Origin: Parahoeflea olei
GTDB lineage: Bacteria; Pseudomonadota; Alphaproteobacteria; Rhizobiales; Rhizobiaceae
NCBI RefSeq assembly: GCF_001703635.1
Contig: NZ_LQZT01000034.1
Span: 160,753-224,752, forward strand
Direction: 5' to 3'
Length of the DNA stretch: 64,000 nucleotides
Shown: in pieces, positions 43,957-55,404 of the stretch
Layout of the letters: every line of letters starts with the position of its first letter
How positions within the stretch are numbered: the stretch's first letter is position 1
Notes under the pieces: generated by a model
Told to the model about the DNA's origin: nothing
The model's database searches: none
Seen by the model: only the letters and a program-made list of their open reading frames with translations
Position numbers and translations under genes: made by a program

Positions 43957-44490
43957 TTACTTCTTCTTGCCTTCTTTGCGGACAATCCGCTCTTCAGCAT
44001 ACTTGACGCCCTTGCCCTTGTAGGGCTCGGGGCCGCGGTAGCCGCGGATCTCGGCGGCGGCCTGGCCGAGCACCTGCTTGTCGATGCCGGTCAGGACAAT
44101 TTCCGTCGGCTTCGGGCAGGCAATGCTCACGCCCTGCGGCGGCTGGTAGATCACGTCGTGGCTGAAGCCGAGCGCGAGCTGCAGGTTCTGGCCCTGCATG
44201 GCGGCGCGATAACCCACACCGTTGATCTCGAGCTTGCGCTCATAGCCATCCTTCACACCGGTGAGGATGTTGGAGATCATGGTGCGCGACATGCCCCACT
44301 TGGACCGTGCGTCCTTGGAGTTGTCGACGGGCTTGACGACGACCGCGTTGTTTTCAAGCGAGAGCGACACTTCGTCGTTCGCGACGAAGCTCAGTTCGCC
44401 CTTCGGACCCTTGGCGACCACTTTCTGGCCGTCGATGGTCGCGGTGACACCGGCGGGAACCGGAACGGGCTTTTTACCGATACGAGACAT
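43957..44490 (-). CDS. rplF: Ribosomal protein uL6
   Basis: Large-subunit protein of 177 residues made of two similar domains, starting [15 protein letters not shown] and with the C-terminal [16 protein letters not shown] motif, in which a stretch after [10 protein letters not shown] contacts 23S rRNA near the GTPase centre. Gap to rpsH upstream is 38 bases. Confidence 0.98.
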   Translation of the reverse strand: MSRIGKKPVPVPAGVTATIDGQKVVAKGPKGELSFVANDEVSLSLENNAVVVKPVDNSKDARSKWGMSRTMISNILTGVKDGYERKLEINGVGYRAAMQGQNLQLALGFSHDVIYQPPQGVSIACPKPTEIVLTGIDKQVLGQAAAEIRGYRGPEPYKGKGVKYAEERIVRKEGKKK

Positions 44491-44528
44491 TGTTCAACCT
44501 GTCTGTTCGAGTTGGAGATCCTGCACGA

Positions 44529-44927
44529 TCAGAAGATCGAGCAGAGAACCTCGCCACCAACATTGTGCTCGCGCGCAACGTGATCGGCCAGAACGCCCTT
44601 CGGAGTCGAAAGGATCGTGATGCCGAGACCGTTGGCGACCTGCGGAATGGACTTAACGGAGACGTAGACACGCCGGCCGGGCTTGGACACGCGGGCGATC
44701 TCGCGGATCACCGGTGCGCCTTCGTGGTACTTGAGCTCGATGCTCAGTTCCGACTTGCCGTTGTCGAACGACACTTCGGTGTAACCGCGGATGTAGCCTT
44801 CGGCCTGCAGCACATCGAGCACGCGGGCGCGCAGCTTGGAAGCAGGCGTCGACACCGAGGACTTGCGGCGTGCGACGCCGTTGCGGATGCGTGTGAGCAT
44901 ATCGCCCAGTGGATCAGTCATTGCCAT
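44529..44927 (-). CDS. rpsH: Ribosomal protein uS8
   Basis: Small-subunit protein of 132 residues that binds helix 21 of 16S rRNA. It starts [17 protein letters not shown] and ends with the family's [22 protein letters not shown]. In E. coli uS8 represses the spc operon by binding its mRNA near rplE; whether this occurs here cannot be told. Confidence 0.98.
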   Translation of the reverse strand: MAMTDPLGDMLTRIRNGVARRKSSVSTPASKLRARVLDVLQAEGYIRGYTEVSFDNGKSELSIELKYHEGAPVIREIARVSKPGRRVYVSVKSIPQVANGLGITILSTPKGVLADHVAREHNVGGEVLCSIF

Positions 44928-44939
44928 ATTTCGCGCTCC

Positions 44940-45245
44940 TTACCAGCTGGACTTGACCAGGCCGGGCACCTTGGCCACGGACCCGAGATCACGCAGTGCG
45001 ATACGCGACATGCCGAGCTTGCGATAATACGCACGCGGACGGCCCGTCACCTGGCACCGGTTGCGAATCCGGACCTTGGCGCCGTTGCGCGGCAGTTCGG
45101 CCAGTTTCAGGGTTGCGCGGAACCGTTCCTCGATCGGAAGTTCCTGGTTTTGAGTGATCGCCTTCAGGGCGGCGCGCTTGGCGGCGTCGCGAGCGACCAT
45201 TTTCCGGCGGCGCTTGTTCTTCTCGATTGCGCTGACTTTCGCCAT
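44940..45245 (-). CDS. rpsN: Ribosomal protein uS14
   Basis: Small-subunit protein of 101 residues, the long zinc-independent form: only one Cys ([14 protein letters not shown]) lies where the short form has a four-Cys zinc site. It starts [15 protein letters not shown]. It lies in normal spc order between rplE and rpsH. Confidence 0.98.
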   Translation of the reverse strand: MAKVSAIEKNKRRRKMVARDAAKRAALKAITQNQELPIEERFRATLKLAELPRNGAKVRIRNRCQVTGRPRAYYRKLGMSRIALRDLGSVAKVPGLVKSSW

Positions 45246-45278
45246 GATCAGATATCCTTTTTTCGAATGCCGTTACGA

Positions 45279-45836
45279 TTACTGGCGGAAGGGGAAGTTG
45301 AACTCTTTGAGAAGAGCCCGCGCTTCGTCATCCGTTGGCGCCGTCGTACAAACGATGATGTCCATGCCCCAGATCTGGTCGACCTTGTCGTAGTTGACCT
45401 CCGGAAACACGATGTGTTCCTTGATGCCCATGGCGAAGTTGCCGCGGCCGTCAAAGCTCTTCGGGTTCAGGCCGCGGAAGTCACGCACGCGCGGCAGCGC
45501 GATGGTGATCAGGCGATCCATGAATTCAAACATGCGGTTGCCCCGCAGCGTGACCTTGGCGCCGATCGGCATCTGTTCGCGCAGCTTGAAGCCGGCGATC
45601 GAGTTGCGGGCGCGGGTGATGACCGGCTTCTGGCCGGCGATCGCTGCGAGATCCTCGGCGGCAACGGCGGGCTTCTTGGAGTCGGCAGTCGCCTCGCCCA
45701 CACCCATGTTGATCACGATCTTGTCGAGGCGCGGGATCTGCATTTCGTTCGCATAGGCGAACTGGTCCTGCATGGCCTTGCGGATGCGCTCGTTATAGTC
45801 CTTCTTGAGCCTGGGCTCGTACTTTGCTTCAGCCAT
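45279..45836 (-). CDS. rplE: Ribosomal protein uL5
   Basis: Large-subunit 5S rRNA-binding protein of 185 residues with the opening [20 protein letters not shown] and the [19 protein letters not shown] and DFRGL motifs. Its start lies inside the end of rplX, with eight bases shared, so the two genes are translated in sequence. The longer frame to 45938 is rejected because it covers rplX. Confidence 0.98.
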   Translation of the reverse strand: MAEAKYEPRLKKDYNERIRKAMQDQFAYANEMQIPRLDKIVINMGVGEATADSKKPAVAAEDLAAIAGQKPVITRARNSIAGFKLREQMPIGAKVTLRGNRMFEFMDRLITIALPRVRDFRGLNPKSFDGRGNFAMGIKEHIVFPEVNYDKVDQIWGMDIIVCTTAPTDDEARALLKEFNFPFRQ

Positions 45837-46140
45837 CGATGACCACTCCCGAACGCTTGGCCACGCGCACCTTCTTTTCGCCTTCCATGCGGAACCCGAC
45901 GCGGGTCGGCTTGCCGTCCTTGGGGTCGGCAATCGCAAGGTTGGAGAGATGAAGCGAGGCTTCCTTGTTGATAATGCCGGCTTCCTGGGTCTGGGTCTGG
46001 CGCTGGTGGCGCTTGACCATGTTCAGGCCCCGGACGATCGCACGGCCTTCCTTCGGCATGACGGCCAGAACTTCGCCGGAACGGCCCTTGTCCTTGCCAG
46101 TAAGAACGACGACCTTGTCGCCTTTGCGGATCTTTTGCAT
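45829..46140 (-). CDS. rplX: Ribosomal protein uL24
   Basis: Large-subunit assembly protein of 103 residues with the KOW motif ([20 protein letters not shown]). It starts assembly of the 50S subunit. It follows rplN by 11 bases and overlaps the start of rplE. Confidence 0.98.
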   Translation of the reverse strand: MQKIRKGDKVVVLTGKDKGRSGEVLAVMPKEGRAIVRGLNMVKRHQRQTQTQEAGIINKEASLHLSNLAIADPKDGKPTRVGFRMEGEKKVRVAKRSGVVIDG

Positions 46141-46151
46141 CGGTTCGTTCC

Positions 46152-46520
46152 TTACAGCACTTCAGGAGCCAGCGAGATGATCTTCATGTGGCTCTTGGCG
46201 CGGAGCTCGCGCGGAACCGGTCCGAAGATACGGGTGCCGATCGGCTCTTTCTTGTTGTCGATCAGGACAGCGGCGTTCCGGTCGAACCGGATCACGCTTC
46301 CGTCGGCGCGACGGATGTCCTTGGCTGTACGAACGACAACCGCCTTCATCACATCACCCTTCTTGACGCGGCCGCGCGGAATGGCTTCCTTGATCGAGAC
46401 GACGATGATGTCGCCGATCGAAGCGTATTTCCGCTTGGAGCCGCCCAGAACCTTGATGCACATGACACGACGTGCGCCGGAATTGTCCGCGACGTCGAGG
46501 TTTGTCTGCATCTGAATCAT
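46152..46520 (-). CDS. rplN: Ribosomal protein uL14
   Basis: Large-subunit protein of 122 residues starting [21 protein letters not shown], with the [18 protein letters not shown] motif and the C-terminal [19 protein letters not shown]. It forms part of the inter-subunit bridge B8. An upstream extension of the frame to 46550 is rejected. A gap of 236 bases with a hairpin separates it from rpsQ, which is unusual for this operon. Confidence 0.98.
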   Translation of the reverse strand: MIQMQTNLDVADNSGARRVMCIKVLGGSKRKYASIGDIIVVSIKEAIPRGRVKKGDVMKAVVVRTAKDIRRADGSVIRFDRNAAVLIDNKKEPIGTRIFGPVPRELRAKSHMKIISLAPEVL

Positions 46521-46662
46521 ATCAGGCCGCCTTCTTGTTGTGACCGGCACGGTTGGGCGCTTCAGGCCCCCTATGCCAGCTTATGAGTCAATTCTTTTGT
46601 GCGCGGGAAGGATATTGCCAAGGTGGTTTCCCCGTGGGGACCTTCCATGCGCTGAAAGCAGA

Positions 46663-46686
46663 AGAACGCCCTTGCTCGGGCGTTCT
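46663..46686 (-). terminator. Hairpin in the rpsQ-rplN gap
   Basis: AGAACGCCC (46663-46671) and GGGCGTTCT (46678-46686) form a perfect 9-bp stem with a six-base loop. In the leftward transcript it is followed by a T/C-rich TTCTGCTTTC, so it is a weak terminator, an attenuator or an RNA-processing site. A second imperfect stem (AAGGT/ACCTT with CCCC/GGGG) lies just downstream of it. Confidence 0.5.
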
Positions 46687-46756
46687 GCGCCAATGGCCTG
46701 CTTCATACAGGATTCTCGGCAAGGTGCAAGTGGCCCCTCGCCTTAAAACCGTTCAT

Positions 46757-46996
46757 TCAGGCCTGAACTGCCTCGACGACAGTCCAGCACTTGTCTTTCG
46801 AGATGGGCGCGCATTCCTGGATGGAAACCTGGTCGCCCACCTTGTACTGGTTGTTCTCATCGTGCGCCTTGTAGTTCTTGGTGCGGCGGACGATCTTTTG
46901 CATGACCGGATGCGCGAAACGGCGTTCGACGCGGACGACCACGGTCTTCTCGTTCTTGTCACTGACAACAGTGCCCTGCAGAATGCGTTTTGGCAT
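46757..46996 (-). CDS. rpsQ: Ribosomal protein uS17
   Basis: Small-subunit protein of 79 residues with the family start [21 protein letters not shown] and the [13 protein letters not shown] motif; it is one of the first to bind 16S rRNA. The start MPKRIL is chosen over upstream ATGs because they would overlap rpmC. The next gene, rplN, is 236 bases away. Confidence 0.98.
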   Translation of the reverse strand: MPKRILQGTVVSDKNEKTVVVRVERRFAHPVMQKIVRRTKNYKAHDENNQYKVGDQVSIQECAPISKDKCWTVVEAVQA

Positions 46997-47009
46997 GGTC
47001 TCTAAGTCC

Positions 47010-47210
47010 TTAGGCCTTGGATGCGGCCGCCTTCTGGCGGGCAATAGTCTTGATGCGTGCGATATCGCGACGGACCTGCTGGACCCGCGACGTCTTTTCG
47101 AGCTGGCCGGTGGCGCCCTGGAAACGCAGGTTGAACTGCTCTTTCTTGAGCTTGGCAAGTTCGTCGTTGAGTTGGTCGACGCTCATGGCGCGAACATCTG
47201 CGGCTTTCAT
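47010..47210 (-). CDS. rpmC: Ribosomal protein uL29
   Basis: Large-subunit protein of 66 residues, helical hairpin type, with [18 protein letters not shown] and [14 protein letters not shown]. It lies near the peptide exit where SRP and trigger factor bind. It is packed between rplP and rpsQ. Confidence 0.97.
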   Translation of the reverse strand: MKAADVRAMSVDQLNDELAKLKKEQFNLRFQGATGQLEKTSRVQQVRRDIARIKTIARQKAAASKA

Positions 47211-47221
47211 GATCCGTCTCC

Positions 47222-47635
47222 TTACTCTGCGATGCGCTGAACGAAGCGCGTCTTGACCGAGAGCTTGGCGGCGCCGAGGCGCAGGGCTTCCCGGGCGAGC
47301 TCTTCGCTGACGCCGTCGATTTCGAACATGATCCGGCCGGGCTTGACCTTTGCAGCCCAGTAATCCACCGAACCCTTGCCCTTACCCATGCGGACTTCCG
47401 TCGGCTTGGAGGTGACCGGGACATCCGGGAAGATGCGGATCCACACCCGGCCGGCACGCTTCATGTGACGCGTGATCGCCCGGCGGGCAGCTTCGATCTG
47501 GCGCGCGTTGACGCGGTCAGGTTCCTGTGCCTTCAAGCCGTAGGCGCCGAAATTCAAGTCCGAACCGCCCTTGGCGACTCCCTTGATGCGGCCCTTGAAC
47601 TGCTTGCGGTACTTTGTACGCTTTGGCTGCAACAT
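47222..47635 (-). CDS. rplP: Ribosomal protein uL16
   Basis: Large-subunit protein of 137 residues, starting [16 protein letters not shown], with the conserved [18 protein letters not shown] and [14 protein letters not shown] motifs. The Arg in the R-rich loop is the known hydroxylation site in some bacteria. It binds near the A-site tRNA. Confidence 0.98.
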   Translation of the reverse strand: MLQPKRTKYRKQFKGRIKGVAKGGSDLNFGAYGLKAQEPDRVNARQIEAARRAITRHMKRAGRVWIRIFPDVPVTSKPTEVRMGKGKGSVDYWAAKVKPGRIMFEIDGVSEELAREALRLGAAKLSVKTRFVQRIAE

Positions 47636-47670
47636 TGTCTAATTCTCCGAATTATCTGCCTGGCGCAAAC

Positions 47671-48375
47671 TCAGGCGTTCTCGCGCCGGCGATTGCCGCC
47701 CGAAGCGTCACCTTCCGTCGCGCGGCGTTCAGACGCCATGGGATCGTGCTCGAGGATCTCGCCCTTGAAGATCCAGACCTTCACGCCGCAGATACCGTAA
47801 GCGGTCTTGGCTTCAGCCGTGCCGTAATCGATGTCGGCGCGCAGCGTGTGAAGCGGAACCCGGCCTTCGCGGTACCATTCGGTACGGGCGATTTCCGCGC
47901 CGCCGAGACGGCCGCCGCAGGTGATCTTGATGCCTTCGGCGCCGAGACGCATGGCCGACTGGACCGAACGCTTCATGGCGCGGCGGAACGCGATGCGGCG
48001 CTCGAGCTGCTGGGCGATCGACTGGGCAACCAGGGTGGCGTCGACTTCGGGCTTGCGCACTTCAACGATGTTGAGGTGGGTTTCCGAATTGGTCATCTCC
48101 GACAGCTTGCGGCGCAGCTTCTCGATGTCCGCGCCCTTCTTGCCGATGATCAGGCCGGGACGGGCAGCGTGGATGCTCACGCGGCACTTCTTGTGCGGAC
48201 GCTCGATCACGACCTTGGAGATGCCAGCCTGCTTGAGTTCGTTCAGCAGGTAATTGCGGATCTTCAGGTCTTCGTGCAGCAGCTTGCCGTATTCGGCATT
48301 GTCGGCGAACCAACGGCTGTCCCAGGTGCGGTTAATGCCGAGGCGGAAACCGATCGGATTGATTTTCTGACCCAT
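47671..48375 (-). CDS. rpsC: Ribosomal protein uS3
   Basis: Small-subunit protein of 234 residues with an N-terminal KH domain ([15 protein letters not shown]) and the C-terminal RNA-binding domain with [14 protein letters not shown]. It forms part of the mRNA entry channel. It shares one base with the stop of rplV. Confidence 0.98.
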   Translation of the reverse strand: MGQKINPIGFRLGINRTWDSRWFADNAEYGKLLHEDLKIRNYLLNELKQAGISKVVIERPHKKCRVSIHAARPGLIIGKKGADIEKLRRKLSEMTNSETHLNIVEVRKPEVDATLVAQSIAQQLERRIAFRRAMKRSVQSAMRLGAEGIKITCGGRLGGAEIARTEWYREGRVPLHTLRADIDYGTAEAKTAYGICGVKVWIFKGEILEHDPMASERRATEGDASGGNRRRENA

Positions 48376-48764
48376 TATGCGGCCTCCTCTGTGGCTTCCA
48401 CTTCACGCACGACGATGGTCAGGTGCGAGAAGGGCTTTTCGATGCGCGAGGACCGGCCGCGGCCACGGGCATGAAAGCGTTTCATGACGATGGACTTGCC
48501 AACGAAGGCTTCGGCGACGACGAGCGAATCGACATCGAGATCATGGTTGTTCTCGGCGTTTGCGATCGCCGATTCAAGCGTCTTCTTGACGGTCGAGGCG
48601 ATGCGCTTGCGCGAAAATTCCAGTTCGGCCAGCGCCCGGTCAACCTTCTTGCCGCGGATCAGGGCCGCGACAAGGTTGAGCTTCTGCGGGCTGATGCGAA
48701 TGCTGCGGGCCACGGCCTGCGCTTCGTTGCCCTTGAGCCGGCGTTCGGTTTTTGCCTTGCCCAT
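48375..48764 (-). CDS. rplV: Ribosomal protein uL22
   Basis: Large-subunit protein of 129 residues whose extended beta hairpin lines the exit tunnel and affects macrolide binding ([15 protein letters not shown]). It starts [18 protein letters not shown] and lies two bases after rpsS. Confidence 0.98.
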   Translation of the reverse strand: MGKAKTERRLKGNEAQAVARSIRISPQKLNLVAALIRGKKVDRALAELEFSRKRIASTVKKTLESAIANAENNHDLDVDSLVVAEAFVGKSIVMKRFHARGRGRSSRIEKPFSHLTIVVREVEATEEAA

Positions 48765-48766
48765 TG

Positions 48767-49045
48767 TTACTTCCTCTTCGCTTTCTTGTCGGCGCCGTGG
48801 CCATAATAGGTCCGCGTCGGGGAGTATTCGCCGAACTTCTGGCCGACCATGTCTTCGGACACGTTGACCGGAATGTGCTTGCTTCCGTTGTAGACGCCGA
48901 AGGTCAGGCCGACGAACTGCGGCATGATCGTGGAGCGGCGGCTCCAGGTTTTGATCACTTCATTGCGACCGCCCTCGCGGACCTTCTCAGCCTTCTTGAG
49001 AAGATAGCCGTCAACGAACGGACCTTTCCAAACTGAACGAGCCAT
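48767..49045 (-). CDS. rpsS: Ribosomal protein uS19
   Basis: Small-subunit head protein of 92 residues, starting [16 protein letters not shown], with the motifs [22 protein letters not shown] and the C-terminal [11 protein letters not shown]. It follows rplB by 15 bases. Confidence 0.98.
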   Translation of the reverse strand: MARSVWKGPFVDGYLLKKAEKVREGGRNEVIKTWSRRSTIMPQFVGLTFGVYNGSKHIPVNVSEDMVGQKFGEYSPTRTYYGHGADKKAKRK

Positions 49046-49060
49046 TGGAGACTTCCTCTC

Positions 49061-49897
49061 TTACTTCTTGCGCTGATGACGCGAACGCATGATGAACTTG
49101 TCGGTCGACTTGTTCGAGCGCGTGCGCTTGCCCTTGGTCGGCTTGCCCCAGGGGCTGACCGGATGACGGCCGCCGGAGGTGCGACCTTCACCACCGCCGT
49201 GCGGGTGATCGACGGGGTTCATGGCGACGCCGCGAACATGGGGGCGCTTGCCCTTCCAGCGCGAACGACCGGCCTTGCCGTCGTTGATGTTGAGGTGGTC
49301 GGGGTTCGACACCGCGCCGACGGTGGCAAGGCAGGCGCCCTGCACCAGGCGCTGCTCGCCCGAGTTGAGACGAAGGATCGCCATGCCCTGGTCGCGGCCG
49401 ACCAGTTGGGCGTAACCGCCGGCGGAGCGTGCGATCTGGCCGCCCTTGGCGGGCTTCATCTCGATGTTGTGGATGATCGTGCCGACCGGCATGAACTGAA
49501 GCGGCATGCAATTGCCCGGCTTCACGTCCACGGCCTTGTCCGACGAGATCACCTTGTCACCGGCCGACAGGCGCTGCGGCGCCAGGATATAGGCCTGCTC
49601 GCCATCGGCATAGGTGACCAGCGCGATGAACGCGGTCCGGTTCGGGTCGTATTCCAGGCGCTCGACAGTGGCTTCCACGTCGAACTTGCGACGCTTGAAA
49701 TCCACCATGCGGTAGGTGCGCTTGTGACCGCCACCGATCGACTGGGCCGTGACCCGGCCATAATTGTTGCGGCCGCCCTTGGAATGAAGCCCCTGGGTCA
49801 GCGACTTGACCGGCTTGCCGCGATGAAGACCCGAACGATCAACGATGACCAGCTGGCGCTGGCTCGGGGTCGTCGGATTGTAACTTTTCAGTGCCAT
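49061..49897 (-). CDS. rplB: Ribosomal protein uL2
   Basis: Large-subunit protein of 278 residues close to the peptidyl-transferase centre. The [17 protein letters not shown] start, the [19 protein letters not shown] strand and the [14 protein letters not shown] motif with its conserved His are present. It follows rplW in standard S10 order. Confidence 0.99.
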   Translation of the reverse strand: MALKSYNPTTPSQRQLVIVDRSGLHRGKPVKSLTQGLHSKGGRNNYGRVTAQSIGGGHKRTYRMVDFKRRKFDVEATVERLEYDPNRTAFIALVTYADGEQAYILAPQRLSAGDKVISSDKAVDVKPGNCMPLQFMPVGTIIHNIEMKPAKGGQIARSAGGYAQLVGRDQGMAILRLNSGEQRLVQGACLATVGAVSNPDHLNINDGKAGRSRWKGKRPHVRGVAMNPVDHPHGGGEGRTSGGRHPVSPWGKPTKGKRTRSNKSTDKFIMRSRHQRKK

Positions 49898-49936
49898 TTT
49901 CCTGTTCCCTTTTGGGGGCTTGTTCCCGCCAGGCCC

Positions 49937-50230
49937 TTACAGACCGGTGGAGACGTCGATTGACTGGCCTTCGGCAAGCGTCACATACGCCTTTTTGACA
50001 TCCGACTGGCGGCCCGAAATACCACGGAAGCGCTTGGTCTTGCCCTTGCGCAGCAGCGTGTTGACAGCCGTCACCTTGACGCCGAACAGCGCTTCGACCG
50101 CAGCCTTGATTTCAGGCTTGGACGCGCGCCGCGCCACATTGAAGACAACCTGGTTCTGTTCCGACACCAGGGTCGACTTTTCGGTGATCGCCGGAGAGAC
50201 GATCACATCATAATGGCGAAGATCCGTCAT
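49937..50230 (-). CDS. rplW: Ribosomal protein uL23
   Basis: Large-subunit protein of 97 residues that docks trigger factor and SRP at the tunnel exit. It has the [12 protein letters not shown] opening and the [19 protein letters not shown] core. Its start overlaps the end of rplD by four bases. Confidence 0.97.
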   Translation of the reverse strand: MTDLRHYDVIVSPAITEKSTLVSEQNQVVFNVARRASKPEIKAAVEALFGVKVTAVNTLLRKGKTKRFRGISGRQSDVKKAYVTLAEGQSIDVSTGL

Positions 50231-50847
50231 TTGAAGCGCTCCTCCAGAGCAGCGACCGCATCCTTGGACAAGACCAGCTTGCCGCGGCGCAGAATGTCAT
50301 AGACGTTGATACCCTGGACCGGCAGCACATCCACGTTCGGGATGTTCTTGGCCGCAAGGCGGAAGTTCTGGTCGAGCTCGGCGCCGCCGATGAACAGCGC
50401 ATTGGTCAGGCCAAGCTTCGAGAGCGAACCGGTGAGCGCCTTGGTCTTGGCTTCGGACGCGGTCAGCGCATCGACGACGATGATGTCGGATGCCTTGGCC
50501 TTGGCCGAGAGCGCATGACGCAGGGCGAGCGCACGGACCTTCTTGGGCAGGTCGTGGGCGTGGCTGCGCACGACCGGGCCGTGGGCCTGACCACCGCCGC
50601 GGAACTGCGGGGCGCGCGCCGAATGGTGACGTGCGCGGCCGGTGCCCTTCTGCTTGAACATCTTGGCGCCGGTGCGGGAGATGTCCGCGCGGCCGAGCGC
50701 CTGATGGGTGCCCTGCTGCTTCTTGGCGAGCTGCCAGCGCACGATGCGCTGGATCAGGTCCTGGCGCGGGTCGAGACCAAAGATCGCATCGGAAAGAGAA
50801 ATCTTTCCGGCGTCCTTGCCCTCGAGAGTGGTGACGGTGAGATCCAT
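50227..50847 (-). CDS. rplD: Ribosomal protein uL4
   Basis: Large-subunit protein of 206 residues; the long loop [20 protein letters not shown] narrows the exit tunnel. In E. coli L4 also represses the S10 operon. It starts at [15 protein letters not shown] and shares its first base region with the end of rplC. Confidence 0.98.
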   Translation of the reverse strand: MDLTVTTLEGKDAGKISLSDAIFGLDPRQDLIQRIVRWQLAKKQQGTHQALGRADISRTGAKMFKQKGTGRARHHSARAPQFRGGGQAHGPVVRSHAHDLPKKVRALALRHALSAKAKASDIIVVDALTASEAKTKALTGSLSKLGLTNALFIGGAELDQNFRLAAKNIPNVDVLPVQGINVYDILRRGKLVLSKDAVAALEERFK

Positions 50848-51551
50848 TATTCGGCTCCCTCATTCGATACGGTGGCCGCAGCGCGGATGGCTGCAGGAAG
50901 AGGCGCATCAGCCGGGGTGCCGGACTTGATTGCATCGCGGACGACAATCCAGGTGCCCTTGGAACCCGGAACCGCGCCCTTGACCAGGATCAGGCCGCGA
51001 TCCGCGTCGGTCGACACGATCTCGAGGTTCTGCGTGGTCACGCGGGTCTGGCCCATGTGGCCGGCCATCTTCTTGCCCTTCCAGACACGGCCCGGATCCT
51101 GGTTGGAACCGGTCGAGCCGTGCGAACGGTGCGAGACCGAAACGCCGTGGGTGGCGCGAAGGCCGCCGAAGCCGTGGCGCTTCATGGCCCCGGCAAAGCC
51201 CTTACCCTGGGTGATGCCGGAGACGTCGACCAGCTGGCCGGCAACGAAGTGCTCGGCAGTGATCTCCGCACCCACATCGATCAGGTTGTCCGAGCTCACG
51301 CGGAACTCGACCAGCTTGGCCTTGGGTTCGACATTGGCGACGGCGAAGTTGCCGCGCATGGCCTTGGACGTATTCTTCACCTTGGCGACGCCGGCGCCGA
51401 GCTGGACGGCGGTGTAGCCGTTCTTCTCTTCCGTACGCTGGGCCACCACCTGGCAGTTCTCCAACCGCAGGACGGTTACGGGGACATGCTCGCCGGCGTC
51501 GTTGTAGACCCGCGTCATTCCCAACTTTTGTGCAATCACACCTGAACGCAT
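50847..51551 (-). CDS. rplC: Ribosomal protein uL3
   Basis: Large-subunit protein of 234 residues, starting [18 protein letters not shown], with the [15 protein letters not shown] loop that reaches the peptidyl-transferase centre and the [13 protein letters not shown] motif. The gap to rpsJ is 78 bases. Confidence 0.98.
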   Translation of the reverse strand: MRSGVIAQKLGMTRVYNDAGEHVPVTVLRLENCQVVAQRTEEKNGYTAVQLGAGVAKVKNTSKAMRGNFAVANVEPKAKLVEFRVSSDNLIDVGAEITAEHFVAGQLVDVSGITQGKGFAGAMKRHGFGGLRATHGVSVSHRSHGSTGSNQDPGRVWKGKKMAGHMGQTRVTTQNLEIVSTDADRGLILVKGAVPGSKGTWIVVRDAIKSGTPADAPLPAAIRAAATVSNEGAE

Positions 51552-51629
51552 CGGTTCATTCCTCTTGAGATGAGCCTGTCGGGGCCCTGCCCCTTCATGC
51601 CTCGTTCCCTTGCTTGAAGGCTCAGAGCC

Positions 51630-51938
51630 TTAAAGCTTGATTTCCACATCGACGCCCGCGGCGAGATCGAGCTTCATGAGCGCATCCACCGTTTGCGGGG
51701 TCGGATCAACAATGTCGAGCAGACGCTTGTGCGTGCGCATTTCGAACTGTTCGCGGCTCTTCTTGTCGATGTGCGGCGACCGGTTGACGGTGAATTTCTC
51801 GATCCGGGTCGGCAGCGGCACCGGGCCACGGACGCTTGCGCCGGTCCGCTTTGCCGTCGACACGATTTCACGCGTGGAGGCGTCAAGGATCCGGTGGTCA
51901 AACGCCTTGAGGCGGATGCGGATGTTCTGGCCGTTCAT
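51630..51938 (-). CDS. rpsJ: Ribosomal protein uS10
   Basis: Small-subunit protein of 102 residues, with [18 protein letters not shown] and the [19 protein letters not shown] loop. It also binds NusB in antitermination. It starts the S10 group, 71 bases after tuf. Confidence 0.98.
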   Translation of the reverse strand: MNGQNIRIRLKAFDHRILDASTREIVSTAKRTGASVRGPVPLPTRIEKFTVNRSPHIDKKSREQFEMRTHKRLLDIVDPTPQTVDALMKLDLAAGVDVEIKL

Positions 51939-52009
51939 TCGACTTGTCCTTGCTTGTGTGAGAACCGCATGGTCCGGACCGGCCGGACCATGCGTTCTGA
52001 CCCACTGTG

Positions 52010-53185
52010 TTACTCGATGATCGAGGCGACGATGCCGGCGCCGACGGTGCGGCCGCCTTCGCGGATGGCGAAGCGCAGCTTCTCTTCCATCGCGATCGGC
52101 ACGATCAGCTGAACTTCAGCCGAGATGTTGTCGCCCGGCATCACCATTTCCGTGCCTTCCGGCAGCGTCACCACGCCCGTCACGTCGGTCGTGCGGAAGT
52201 AGAACTGCGGACGGTAGTTGGTGAAGAACGGCGTGTGACGGCCACCCTCTTCCTTGGTCAGGATGTAGGCTTCTGCCGTGAACTTGGTGTGCGGCTTGAC
52301 CGAACCCGGCTTGCACAGGATCTGGCCGCGCTCCACGTCCTCGCGGCCGATGCCGCGCAGCAGTGCGCCGATGTTGTCGCCGGCCTGGCCCTGGTCGAGC
52401 AGCTTGCGGAACATTTCAACGCCCGTGCACACCGTCTTCTGGGTGGCGCGGATACCGACGATCTCGATTTCCTCACCGACCTTGACCACGCCGCGCTCGA
52501 CGCGACCGGTCACAACCGTGCCGCGGCCCGAGATCGAGAACACGTCTTCGATCGGCATCAGGAACGGCTGGTCGATCGGACGCTCGGGCGTCGGGATGTA
52601 TTCGTCGACGGCAGCCATCAGCGCGCGGATCGCGTCTTCGCCCTGGGCCTTGTCGCCATCGTTGAGCGCGACCAGGGCCGAGCCCTTGATGATCGGAATG
52701 TCGTCGCCCGGGAAGTCGTAGGACGACAGCAGTTCGCGCACTTCCATCTCGACGAGCTCGAGCAGCTCCTCGTCGTCGACCTGGTCGACCTTGTTGAGGA
52801 ACACCACCAGCGACGGAACGCCGACCTGACGGGCGAGCAGGATGTGCTCGCGGGTCTGCGGCATCGGGCCGTCAGCGGCCGAAACCACCAGGATCGCGCC
52901 GTCCATCTGCGCGGCACCCGTGATCATGTTCTTCACATAGTCGGCGTGGCCGGGGCAGTCGACGTGGGCGTAGTGGCGCTTTTCGGTTTCGTATTCGACA
53001 TGCGCCGTCGAAATGGTGATGCCGCGGGCCTTCTCTTCCGGCGCTGCGTCGATCTGGTCGTAGGCCTTGAATTCACCGTAGAACTTCGTGATCGCTGCCG
53101 TCAGCGACGTCTTGCCGTGGTCAACGTGACCGATCGTGCCGATGTTCACATGCGGCTTAGTGCGCTCGAACTTACCCTTTGCCAT
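52010..53185 (-). CDS. tuf: Elongation factor Tu
   Basis: GTPase of 391 residues that brings aminoacyl-tRNA to the ribosome. The G motifs are GHVDHGKT (19-26), DCPGHADY and NKVD, and the effector region [15 protein letters not shown] is normal. It ends the str group after fusA. Many alphaproteobacteria carry a second tuf elsewhere, which cannot be judged here. Confidence 0.99.
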   Translation of the reverse strand: MAKGKFERTKPHVNIGTIGHVDHGKTSLTAAITKFYGEFKAYDQIDAAPEEKARGITISTAHVEYETEKRHYAHVDCPGHADYVKNMITGAAQMDGAILVVSAADGPMPQTREHILLARQVGVPSLVVFLNKVDQVDDEELLELVEMEVRELLSSYDFPGDDIPIIKGSALVALNDGDKAQGEDAIRALMAAVDEYIPTPERPIDQPFLMPIEDVFSISGRGTVVTGRVERGVVKVGEEIEIVGIRATQKTVCTGVEMFRKLLDQGQAGDNIGALLRGIGREDVERGQILCKPGSVKPHTKFTAEAYILTKEEGGRHTPFFTNYRPQFYFRTTDVTGVVTLPEGTEMVMPGDNISAEVQLIVPIAMEEKLRFAIREGGRTVGAGIVASIIE

Positions 53186-53283
53186 GTGTGTTCTCCATTC
53201 TCATTCAGCCCGTAGCGGGCAATTCATCGTTTCGGTTTCCGGGCCGGACCGGCGCCTGGGCGCGGGTCCGGCAGGCCGGCAAA

Positions 53284-55374
53284 TTAAGCGTACTTCGCCT
53301 GGATCTCCTGGGAGACATTCGACGGCACGGGTGCGTAGTGATCAAACGTCATGGTGTACTGCGCGCGGCCCTGGGACATGGAGCGCAGCGAGTCGACGTA
53401 TTTGAACATGTTGGCCAGCGGCACATGCGCATCGATGACCACGGCGATCCCGCGCATTTCCTGGCCCTGGATCTGGCCACGACGCGAGTTCAGGTCACCG
53501 ATCACGTCACCGACGTAATCTTCCGGCGTCACCACCTCGACCGACATGATCGGCTCGAGCAGCTGCGGGCCCATGAACTTCGAGTTTTCGCGGAAGCAGG
53601 CGCGACCGGCGATTTCGAAGGCCAGTACGCTCGAGTCCACGTCGTGGAAGGCGCCGTCGATGAGCGTCGCCTTGACGCCCAGCATCGGGAAGCCTGCGAG
53701 CGGACCGGAGTTCATCACGCTCTCGATGCCCTTCTGGACACCGGGGACGTATTCCTTCGGAACCGCGCCGCCGACGATCTTGGATTCGAACACGAAATCC
53801 TCGGTCTCCTCGTTCGGCTCGAAGCGGATCTTGACGCGGGCGAACTGACCCGAACCACCCGACTGCTTCTTGTGGGTGTAGTCGGCTTCGTAGGCCTTGG
53901 TGATCGATTCGCGGTAGGCGACCTGCGGCGCGCCGACATTGGCTTCGACCTTGAACTCGCGACGCATGCGGTCGACGAGAATGTCGAGGTGAAGTTCGCC
54001 CATGCCGGCGATGATCGTCTGGCCCGATTCCTCGTCGGTCTTGACGCGGAACGAAGGATCCTCGGCAGCCAGGCGGTTGAGCGCGAGGCCCATCTTTTCC
54101 TGGTCGCCCTTGGTCTTCGGCTCGATGGCGATCTGGATCACCGGCTCGGGGAATTCCATGCGCTCGAGGATGACCGGCTTGAGCGGATCGCACAGGGTGT
54201 CGCCCGTGGTGGTTTCCTTGAGGCCTGCAAGCGCCACGATGTCGCCTGCGAAGGCTTCTTCGATGTCTTCACGCGAATTCGAGTGCATCTGCAGCATGCG
54301 GCCGACGCGCTCGCGCTTTTCCTTGACCGTGTTCATCACTGACGAGCCCTTTTCGAGCTTGCCGGAATAGATGCGGGCGAAGGTCAGCGAACCCACGAAC
54401 GGGTCGTTCATCACCTTGAAGGCGAGCATGGCGAGCGGCTCGTCGTCGCTTGCCTTGCGGGTGGTTTCGGCTTCGGTCTTGACGTCGATGCCTTCGATGG
54501 CCGGAACGTCGGCCGGGCTCGGCAGATATTCGATCACGGCGTCGAGAAGCGGCTGAACGCCCTTGTTCTTGAAGGCCGAGCCGCAGAACATCGGGAAGAA
54601 CTGCACGGCGATGGTGCCCTTGCGGACCAGCGCGCGGATCTCGTCGTTGTCCGGCATTTCGCCTTCGAGATAGCGCTCCATGGCGGCTTCGTCGGCTTCG
54701 ACCACGGTCTCGATCAGCAGTTCGCGGTATTCCTCGGCCTTTTCCTTGAGGTCGGCCGGGATCTCGACGACATCCCACTGGGCGCCGAGCGACTCGTCGC
54801 GCCACACCAGTGCGTTCATCTCGATCAGGTCGACCACGCCCTTGAAGTCGCTTTCAGCGCCGATCGGCAGCTGCATGACGACCGGGATCGCGCCCAGGCG
54901 GGACTTGATCATCGACACCGAACGATAGAAATCGGCGCCGGTCTTGTCCATCTTGTTGCAGAAGATCATCCGCGGGACGTTGTACTTGTCGGCCTGGCGC
55001 CAAACGGTTTCGGTCTGGGGCTCCACACCGGCATTGGCGTCGAGCAGGGCGATGGCACCGTCGAGCACGCGCAGCGAGCGCTCGACTTCGATGGTGAAGT
55101 CGACGTGGCCGGGGGTGTCGATGATGTTGAAGCGATGCATCTTGCCGGTGCGACCCTTCCAGAAGGTCGTGGTCGCGGCCGAAGTGATGGTGATGCCCCG
55201 CTCCTGCTCCTGCTCCATCCAGTCCATGGTGGCAGCGCCGTCGTGCACTTCACCGATCTTGTGGCTCTTGCCAGTGTAGTAAAGCACACGCTCGGTGGTC
55301 GTGGTCTTGCCGGCGTCGATATGCGCCATGATACCGAAATTACGGTAGTCTTCGATTGCGTATTCGCGGGCCAT
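53284..55374 (-). CDS. fusA: Elongation factor G
   Basis: Translocase GTPase of 696 residues, with the G motifs [13 protein letters not shown] (17-29), DTPGHVDF and NKMDKTGAD, and all five domains, including the tip of domain IV near [15 protein letters not shown]. It is the translation form, not the recycling-specialised EF-G2. It lies between rpsG and tuf. Confidence 0.99.
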   Translation of the reverse strand: MAREYAIEDYRNFGIMAHIDAGKTTTTERVLYYTGKSHKIGEVHDGAATMDWMEQEQERGITITSAATTTFWKGRTGKMHRFNIIDTPGHVDFTIEVERSLRVLDGAIALLDANAGVEPQTETVWRQADKYNVPRMIFCNKMDKTGADFYRSVSMIKSRLGAIPVVMQLPIGAESDFKGVVDLIEMNALVWRDESLGAQWDVVEIPADLKEKAEEYRELLIETVVEADEAAMERYLEGEMPDNDEIRALVRKGTIAVQFFPMFCGSAFKNKGVQPLLDAVIEYLPSPADVPAIEGIDVKTEAETTRKASDDEPLAMLAFKVMNDPFVGSLTFARIYSGKLEKGSSVMNTVKEKRERVGRMLQMHSNSREDIEEAFAGDIVALAGLKETTTGDTLCDPLKPVILERMEFPEPVIQIAIEPKTKGDQEKMGLALNRLAAEDPSFRVKTDEESGQTIIAGMGELHLDILVDRMRREFKVEANVGAPQVAYRESITKAYEADYTHKKQSGGSGQFARVKIRFEPNEETEDFVFESKIVGGAVPKEYVPGVQKGIESVMNSGPLAGFPMLGVKATLIDGAFHDVDSSVLAFEIAGRACFRENSKFMGPQLLEPIMSVEVVTPEDYVGDVIGDLNSRRGQIQGQEMRGIAVVIDAHVPLANMFKYVDSLRSMSQGRAQYTMTFDHYAPVPSNVSQEIQAKYA

Positions 55375-55404
55375 CTTGAATGCCTTTCGAGAACGGTTCG
55401 TTGA

